From Bacteroidales bacterium UBA6244 (GTDB lineage Bacteria; Bacteroidota; Bacteroidia; Bacteroidales; F082), in NCBI GenBank assembly GCA_002440885.1, contig DJVY01000089.1, positions 1 to 18,127 of the forward strand: a DNA stretch of 18,127 bases. Reading direction: 5' to 3'. Below the pieces are notes generated by a model. The model was not told where the DNA came from. It did no database searches and was given only the letters and a program-made list of their open reading frames with translations. Below, one piece after another: positions 13,357 through 18,127 of this stretch. Each line of letters opens with the position of its first letter. The first letter of the stretch is position 1. A program made the translations under genes and the position numbers.

Positions 13357-15036
13357 TTATTGCTTCACGAACTTAACCACTTCGGTATAATCGGAGGTAA
13401 TTACACGAATATAATAAACTCCTGACATTAAGCTTATAACCGGCTGGTCTATCTGGATGATGTGGTCGGCATTCGACAGATTGTACTCTCTTTTAAAGAG
13501 CAACGCGCCTGAATTACTAACCAGCTCAATCCGCACCAGTTCGGCCGTGTCGAGGGTTAGGTCAAGGGTGAGTCCCTGGCTTGTGGGATTAGGATATACT
13601 GCTACCACAGGTTTCTTCATGTTTCTGTTATCCCTGATGGTTGTAAGTACGTCGCTGGCTATTCCGTAATCGGGAATACCCCAGCCCAAAAGATTATCAG
13701 GAGCACTATGCTGACTGCCACTTTCCTTTAGAGCCTCCATGATGTCAATGGCACTCATTTCGGGGAATCCCTGCATCAGGCAGGTAGTCATACCCGCTAT
13801 GATGGGAGATGAAAACGAAGTTCCGTTCCCATAACCGGCATCGCTGCCACCGTAAGCCACAAAAGTGCTTTGGCCGGTCGCTGCAATCACGGGTTTAATG
13901 CGCCCATCATAAGTAGGGCCGATAGAACTGAATGACGCCCTGTATCCATTTGGATCAACTGCACCAATAGAAAACACATCGAAGCCATCGGCCGGAGCGC
14001 CTATGTAAGGAAAAGAAGAATTTCCTCCTGAGTTTCCGGCACTGTTCACCACCATCAGCCCTTTCGACACCGCTTTGTCAGCTCCACGTGTACACACGTT
14101 GGTTATGCCGTCCATATCTTCGTAGGTATGATCAAATGCAGGATTATCGAAATCGATGTAACCCAACGAGCTGTTGATCACGTCAGCTCCGGCACTGTCG
14201 GCATATTCAGCTGCTGAAACCCAATTGTACTCTTCGATGATATTTTCTGAGTTCACATCTTCAGGGCGCAACAACAAATAGCTTGCTCTTGGCGCAGTGC
14301 CAATCATTTCGCCCGGAGAAAAGGCGGCCATTGTCGACAGAACAGAATTGCCGTGACCGCTATCCGTAAACACACTGCCTCCTTTGTTAACAAAGTCTTT
14401 GGTGGCAATGATCCTGTTGTTCATTCGTAAACTATCGAAGAAAGGGTGCACATCAGTACCCGAAAAGCCCCCGTCGAGGACAGCCACAAGCATCCCTTCG
14501 CCTTTATACCCGCGATCGTGCAAAATGGCTCCGTTAATCTGGGCGATCTGAGATCCTGCCAAGCCGTAATCCAGCCCGAACAACCAGCCACTTTTCATTT
14601 CTGCAAATTGATTGACAGGTGTTAGTGATTCGTTTTTAAAGAAATCTTTTGGCTCAGCAGACTTTGGGTAGTCGGCAAGTTTCACCATATTTTCAACATA
14701 AGGCAAGGCCATAATAGCGTCCAGAACAGATTGGTCTTCAGTGAAAACCGTCACCCCGTTCATCCACTTGGTCGGGTTGAGTATTACTGCACCTGTAGCT
14801 GCAACTCCCACCAAATAATCGGGGTTTACAGGTAAATCTTCCTCCGCAACAGGTATGTCGTACTTCGATCTTCTGTCGATGGCCCGTTGCGAAAGAAACG
14901 CTTCGGGTTGGTTTATTGAATAAGGTGAATCATTCTTATCAGTAAACTGAATGTAGTATTTGGATGGAGCTACCTGAGCGGCAAGTAACGTGGTGGTAAA
15001 AACCAGGACGTAGAGGATAAAGTTTTTTAGTTTCAT
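13357..15036 (-). CDS. Secreted S8 family serine peptidase with T9SS sorting domain
   Basis: A 559-residue subtilase. A signal peptide MKLKNFILYVLVFTTTLLAAQ (1-21) precedes a prodomain-like region with FTDKNDSPYSINQPEAFLSQ and RAIDRRSKYDIP, seen in Bacteroidota subtilases. The S8 catalytic triad is intact: D188 in VAVLDGG, H228 in DSGHGNSV and S407 in GNGTSFSSP, with the oxyanion region NSAGNSGG between. The last 75 or so residues form a type A T9SS sorting domain (VVAVYPNPTSQG near its start, SGVYYIRV, and ending EVVKFVKQ). The enzyme is thus exported by Sec, crosses the outer membrane through T9SS, and is anchored or released. The start is the ATG at 15036; a longer frame from a TTG at 15084 adds only a non-signal sequence. 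It lies 102 bases after the M1 peptidase and may share its transcript. Confidence 0.93.
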   Translation of the reverse strand: MKLKNFILYVLVFTTTLLAAQVAPSKYYIQFTDKNDSPYSINQPEAFLSQRAIDRRSKYDIPVAEEDLPVNPDYLVGVAATGAVILNPTKWMNGVTVFTEDQSVLDAIMALPYVENMVKLADYPKSAEPKDFFKNESLTPVNQFAEMKSGWLFGLDYGLAGSQIAQINGAILHDRGYKGEGMLVAVLDGGFSGTDVHPFFDSLRMNNRIIATKDFVNKGGSVFTDSGHGNSVLSTMAAFSPGEMIGTAPRASYLLLRPEDVNSENIIEEYNWVSAAEYADSAGADVINSSLGYIDFDNPAFDHTYEDMDGITNVCTRGADKAVSKGLMVVNSAGNSGGNSSFPYIGAPADGFDVFSIGAVDPNGYRASFSSIGPTYDGRIKPVIAATGQSTFVAYGGSDAGYGNGTSFSSPIIAGMTTCLMQGFPEMSAIDIMEALKESGSQHSAPDNLLGWGIPDYGIASDVLTTIRDNRNMKKPVVAVYPNPTSQGLTLDLTLDTAELVRIELVSNSGALLFKREYNLSNADHIIQIDQPVISLMSGVYYIRVITSDYTEVVKFVKQ

Positions 15037-15138
15037 ATTAAATTCTAGTTTATTAGCTTTTTTTTTGACACATAACAAGGCCAACTGGTTGCATCCTTAT
15101 GGAGAGAGTTATGGCTTTAATCGCATAAGTCAGACTTT

Positions 15139-17040
15139 TTATTCGGGATCAGTAATTACCATTATGTTATTCTCCTTGTTAATATCCGGAATCTGTAGTG
15201 AGCCAAGCTCAACCATCTCGATTTTTCGTGTAGGATCAAATTGCACCACAACAGCCTTTCGCTCCATTGCCCAAACACCTGTGTGTTGGTACACTTTCTC
15301 CTGCGTTCCATCGGCAAAAAACACGGTTAAATCAACAGGAAGTGGTAAACCTCCCACATTTTCGATCACAATTTTGTTGTCGAGGGTAACTTTTTTTATT
15401 CCCAGATCAGCCTGCGCCCGCTCGAAATACCAAGGTTGGATATACCACCACAAATCCTGACCTGTTGTCTGGATAAAGGAGTTAAAAAAGTCGTAAGGTA
15501 TGGGATGAAGACCGTTCCAATCGATTATAAACTGTTGAAAAGCGAGTTTAAAGAGCTCGTCACCCAGGGCATCGCGCAGAAACGCCAGCGCCATAGCAGA
15601 TCGGTTATAGGCATGTACACGATAACTGCGGTAGTCGGTTATTTGATAACTCAGATACATCAAAGGCACTTCCCTCTCACGACCGTTGATCCCTTCAAAT
15701 GCCGCCACCAGACGTTCAAAATAATGGTATTCCGGATCGAGCTCTTGCATTATTTCGTTGGTGGTATAAGCCGCCCAACCTTCATCCATCCAGGCATATT
15801 TTCGTTCGTTGGCTCCCATAAAAAATGGAAAATAGGTGTGGCTGATTTCGTGGTAAACAAGTCCAATAGCCTGGGCTTCGTTTAATGGATCACCATTTAA
15901 AGCCATCATGGGAGATTCCATCCCTCCGGTATGTCTGCCATTGCTGAAAGTGGTCATGTGCTCGTACGGAAAAGGAATACCGGGGAAGTCGAGCGACATA
16001 AGTCTGACTGAAACAGCAGCCCATTCAGCTGTATGCTGAAAGGTAACTGATGAGTCGGGGAACACGGCATCCACAAGCACTTGACGACCTGAAAGGCTAT
16101 CGACAGTAACAAAACTTCCTTGCCAATTCACCTCTTTGGCCAGACCGAAAGTAAAATCAGGTACATGGTTTGCGATAAAATGCCACGCATTGCTATTTCG
16201 GGAGTTAAGCACCCGATCGTTCCGGCAATCATGAGCGGTAAAAAAATACATCATTTCGCCAGTCTTCTGGGCTTCTTCTAACCTCGATAATACACTTGTA
16301 TCGTAAATTTCCTCTGCGTTTTGAAGTGCACCAGTTGCCCACACTTTGTAGTCATCTGGAACGGTAATCTTTACATTGTAGTTGTTGATGTCGTTGTAAA
16401 ATTCAACTGTACCCAAATACTCCACTTCATCCCAACCATCAATATCGTCATAAACAGCAATCTGTGGATACCAATAGCCCGCAAACAGAATGTTCTCACC
16501 GTATTTACCCATGCGTACCTGTCGGTTGGAAGGAACGTTAAACGACCAGTCGATTTGAATTACAGCACTATCAAAAGGCAAAACAGCCTTTTCAAGCCCG
16601 AGGTGCATGTTCGTAGTCGATCGGTTGACATTTTGTCCTTTCAGGTTGACCTCAACCTTGTTTACCACTATTTTTTCTATCAGAGTACCATCGGTCAGGT
16701 CGGCATCTCCTATCGACCAGGAACGGGCATTCCCCTTTTTAAAAAGATCAGGATAAAGACGAAACACCAGCTTGTTTAACGTATCAGGACTGTTATTATA
16801 ATAGGTGATCGATTCGCTTCCGGAAATCCGGCTGTTGGCCACATCAACGCTAACCTCAATGTCATAATTTGCGCTGTTTTGCCAATAATTGTACCCAGGT
16901 AGCCCGGATGCTGAACGGCTACCACTTTTGTAGGCCTTCAAAACTTCAAGAGGCATCAGGGTTTGATTTTGAGCCATCAGGTGCGGTGTAAACAACACTA
17001 TACCATAAACGAGGAGACAAACGTGTAAGAGTCTTTTCAT
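15139..17040 (-). CDS. Secreted M1 family zinc metallopeptidase
   Basis: A 633-residue enzyme with a signal peptide (MKRLLHVCLLVYGIVLFTPHLMAQ, 1-24). An N-terminal beta domain is followed by an M1/gluzincin catalytic domain. The zinc site is complete: H397, E398 and H401 in HEISH, and E420 nineteen residues after H401 in AWMDEGWAAY. The substrate-recognition loop reads GGMESP, in place of the classical GAMEN. Y/R-rich segments after the zinc site (YRVHAYNRSAMALAFLRDAL) fit the active-site tyrosine region. The C-terminus ends in a small beta domain without a T9SS signature, so the protein is probably periplasmic or an outer-membrane-associated aminopeptidase. I take the ATG at 17040, giving a clean signal peptide; in-frame ATGs at 17046 and 17052 are possible, while a TTG at 17097 is not needed. 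Peptide degradation for nutrition is the likely role. Confidence 0.9.
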   Translation of the reverse strand: MKRLLHVCLLVYGIVLFTPHLMAQNQTLMPLEVLKAYKSGSRSASGLPGYNYWQNSANYDIEVSVDVANSRISGSESITYYNNSPDTLNKLVFRLYPDLFKKGNARSWSIGDADLTDGTLIEKIVVNKVEVNLKGQNVNRSTTNMHLGLEKAVLPFDSAVIQIDWSFNVPSNRQVRMGKYGENILFAGYWYPQIAVYDDIDGWDEVEYLGTVEFYNDINNYNVKITVPDDYKVWATGALQNAEEIYDTSVLSRLEEAQKTGEMMYFFTAHDCRNDRVLNSRNSNAWHFIANHVPDFTFGLAKEVNWQGSFVTVDSLSGRQVLVDAVFPDSSVTFQHTAEWAAVSVRLMSLDFPGIPFPYEHMTTFSNGRHTGGMESPMMALNGDPLNEAQAIGLVYHEISHTYFPFFMGANERKYAWMDEGWAAYTTNEIMQELDPEYHYFERLVAAFEGINGREREVPLMYLSYQITDYRSYRVHAYNRSAMALAFLRDALGDELFKLAFQQFIIDWNGLHPIPYDFFNSFIQTTGQDLWWYIQPWYFERAQADLGIKKVTLDNKIVIENVGGLPLPVDLTVFFADGTQEKVYQHTGVWAMERKAVVVQFDPTRKIEMVELGSLQIPDINKENNIMVITDPE

Positions 17041-17137
17041 GAACATCGCCATTTTAAACAAATTTTCATTGAGAGCACCATCAGTACACGCCCCCAATTT
17101 GCCGTGGTAAAAGTAGAAATTATCTCCTAAAAACCTG

Positions 17138-17145
17138 TACTTTTG
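17138..17145 (+). promoter_or_regulatory. Candidate -7 box of the aldehyde dehydrogenase gene
   Basis: TACTTTTG, a perfect TAnnTTTG box, ends 23 bases before the ATG at 17169, in the gap divergent from the M1 peptidase. A clear -33 TTG is missing. On the other strand TACTTTTA (17108-17115) is a near match that could serve the peptidase gene. Confidence 0.5.
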
Positions 17146-17168
17146 TCCAAATTCACAACAACTGTTAA

Positions 17169-18127
17169 ATGATCACCACAACAAACCCTTATACAGGTCA
17201 AAAGATAAAAGACTATTATCCACTGAGCCGACAACAGCTGACTGAAAAATTAAACCTGAACCACCAGGCCTATCATGATTGGAAAAAGTTGAGTTACCAG
17301 GAACGCGGAAAACTCTTTTTGAAGATGGCCGAATTACTTCGATCCCGGCAGGAGTCCTTGGCAAGGCTGATTACGAGTGAGATGGGAAAGGTAATCACTG
17401 AGTCGAAAGCCGAGATAGAAAAATGTGCCTGGGTTTGTGAGTACTACGCCAATAACACGGCTGAAATACTTCAGAACGAATTGATAACCAGCGATGCCAG
17501 CTCAAGCTTTGTGACATTTCAGCCCATGGGCACGGTTTTTGCCATAATGCCCTGGAATTTTCCTTTTTGGCAGGTGTTTCGTGCTGCCGCCCCCACTATG
17601 ATGGCCGGAAACACAATGGTTTTGAAGCATGCACCAAACGTTTTTGGCTGTGGCGAAACCATCGAAAATTTGTTTATCGAGGCCGGCTTCCCCGAAAACA
17701 CTTTCAATCCCCTCCCGATAGAAGTACCTGAATCGGAGACTGTAATAGCACACCCGGCAATATGTGGTGTAACCATTACGGGCAGTAGCCGGGCCGGTAA
17801 GTCGGTAGCCGCTTTGTCGGGCAAATACTTGAAAAAGTGCGTTTTGGAGCTTGGAGGAAGTGATCCTTTCATCGTGCTAAATGATGCCGACCTGAATCAA
17901 GCCTGCCGGACGGGTGTTTGCTCAAGAACGCTCAATTCAGGTCAGGTCTGCATCTCAGCCAAACGCTTTATTGTGGAAAAAGAAAGTTACCATGATTTCG
18001 TAGAATCCCAGAAACTCATTCTTGAGTCATTGGTGCTGGGCGATCCGATGCTGCCAGAAACCGACATGGGTCCTATTGCCAGAGAAGATCTGGTCACTCA
18101 ACTCGAACAACAGGTAAACACTTCTGT
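17169..18127 (+). CDS. NAD(P)-dependent aldehyde dehydrogenase, Sad/YneI succinate-semialdehyde type (3' end cut off)
   Basis: The frame is open from the ATG at 17169 to the window edge, giving 319 codons of an enzyme usually about 455-460 long. Motifs in order: MPWNFPFWQVFRAAAPTMMA (cofactor-site start), NTMVLKHAPN, TGSSRAGKSVAALSGKYLKK (Rossmann turn), VLELGGSDPFIV with general base E227, and NSGQVCISAKRFIV with nucleophile C261. The short N-terminus and the FPFWQV and CISAKRF wording fit the Sad/YneI (NAD-dependent succinate-semialdehyde dehydrogenase) group better than GabD or betaine-aldehyde enzymes. It would oxidise succinate semialdehyde or a similar aldehyde to the acid. No GABA transaminase or other partner is visible on this side. 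A -7 box lies just upstream, so it is likely the first gene of its transcript. Confidence 0.88.
   Translation, partial: MITTTNPYTGQKIKDYYPLSRQQLTEKLNLNHQAYHDWKKLSYQERGKLFLKMAELLRSRQESLARLITSEMGKVITESKAEIEKCAWVCEYYANNTAEILQNELITSDASSSFVTFQPMGTVFAIMPWNFPFWQVFRAAAPTMMAGNTMVLKHAPNVFGCGETIENLFIEAGFPENTFNPLPIEVPESETVIAHPAICGVTITGSSRAGKSVAALSGKYLKKCVLELGGSDPFIVLNDADLNQACRTGVCSRTLNSGQVCISAKRFIVEKESYHDFVESQKLILESLVLGDPMLPETDMGPIAREDLVTQLEQQVNTS

Noticed and set aside
14079..14096. CCACGTG core resembling a parS site
   Set aside because: Only about 10 of 16 bases match TGTTCCACGTGAAACA, the flanks are wrong, and it is inside the S8 peptidase gene.
14382..14395. Perfect palindrome CTTTGTTAACAAAG, which contains Rex-like half-sites
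   Set aside because: It lies inside the S8 peptidase coding sequence (around DFVNKGG) and its half-sites overlap without the 4-base spacer of the three sites near rex and arcC. It is explained by the coding sequence.
15037..15084. Longer start (TTG at 15084) for the S8 peptidase
   Set aside because: It adds a non-signal N-terminal extension; the ATG at 15036 gives a clean signal peptide.
17041..17097. Longer start (TTG at 17097) for the M1 peptidase
   Set aside because: A TTG start is unlikely when ATGs at 17040-17052 give a normal signal peptide; the extension has no family similarity.
1..18127. Mobile elements, defence systems, CRISPR or RNA genes
   Set aside because: No transposase, integrase, direct-repeat array, tRNA-like cloverleaf or rRNA-like segment was seen; all long frames match housekeeping or known Bacteroidota families.

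Overview
The window looks like an ordinary chromosomal stretch from a member of the Bacteroidota, probably an anaerobic or facultatively anaerobic one. Evidence: several upstream regions carry the phylum's -7 box TAnnTTTG; a subtilase ends in a type IX secretion (T9SS) sorting domain; and there is a PUR-alpha-like DUF3276 protein, a DUF5683 protein between parB and dapB, and the redox regulator Rex. The order is less certain (Bacteroidales/Marinilabiliales is my guess). Coding density is high and no gene-free stretch exceeds 300 bases. The longest gaps are about 207 bases (2071-2277: only the arcC terminator), 196 bases (12650-12845: parA promoter and a few weak motifs) and 187 bases (1218-1404: rex promoter and operators). 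I saw no rRNA, tRNA, insertion sequence, phage gene, CRISPR array or clear sign of recent transfer.

Layout. 1-1217 (+): the 3' end of a YggS-type pyridoxal phosphate homeostasis gene, followed 5 bases later by a Ca2+/Na+ antiporter. 1405-2070 (+): rex, whose promoter is bracketed by two Rex-operator-like palindromes. 2278-3228 (-): a stand-alone carbamate kinase ending in a strong intrinsic terminator. It is divergent from 3350-5783 (+), a DASS/SLC13 anion symporter and an EamA/DMT transporter. The arcC/DASS intergenic region holds a third Rex-like palindrome. 5870-9559 (+): a tightly packed group of an unusual Lgt-family protein, an inositol monophosphatase-family enzyme, a small DUF2061 membrane protein and an NfeD-type membrane serine protease. 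9569-12649 (-): parA-parB-DUF5683-dapB. 12846-13199 (-): DUF3276. 13357-17040 (-): a secreted M1 metallopeptidase and a T9SS subtilase. 17169 to the end (+): an aldehyde dehydrogenase of the Sad/YneI succinate-semialdehyde type, cut by the window edge.

How the genes may work together. The most coherent theme is redox control. Rex senses NADH/NAD+, and near-identical 18-bp sites lie in front of rex and between carbamate kinase and a putative dicarboxylate transporter. This suggests a small Rex regulon linking substrate-level ATP formation and C4-dicarboxylate exchange to redox state. The parAB/DUF5683/dapB block couples chromosome segregation with lysine/peptidoglycan precursor synthesis, an arrangement I recall from other Bacteroidota. 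I did not find a clearly new multi-gene system. The best leads are the three Rex-like sites, the internally duplicated and active-site-divergent Lgt homologue, and the translationally coupled DUF2061-NfeD pair.
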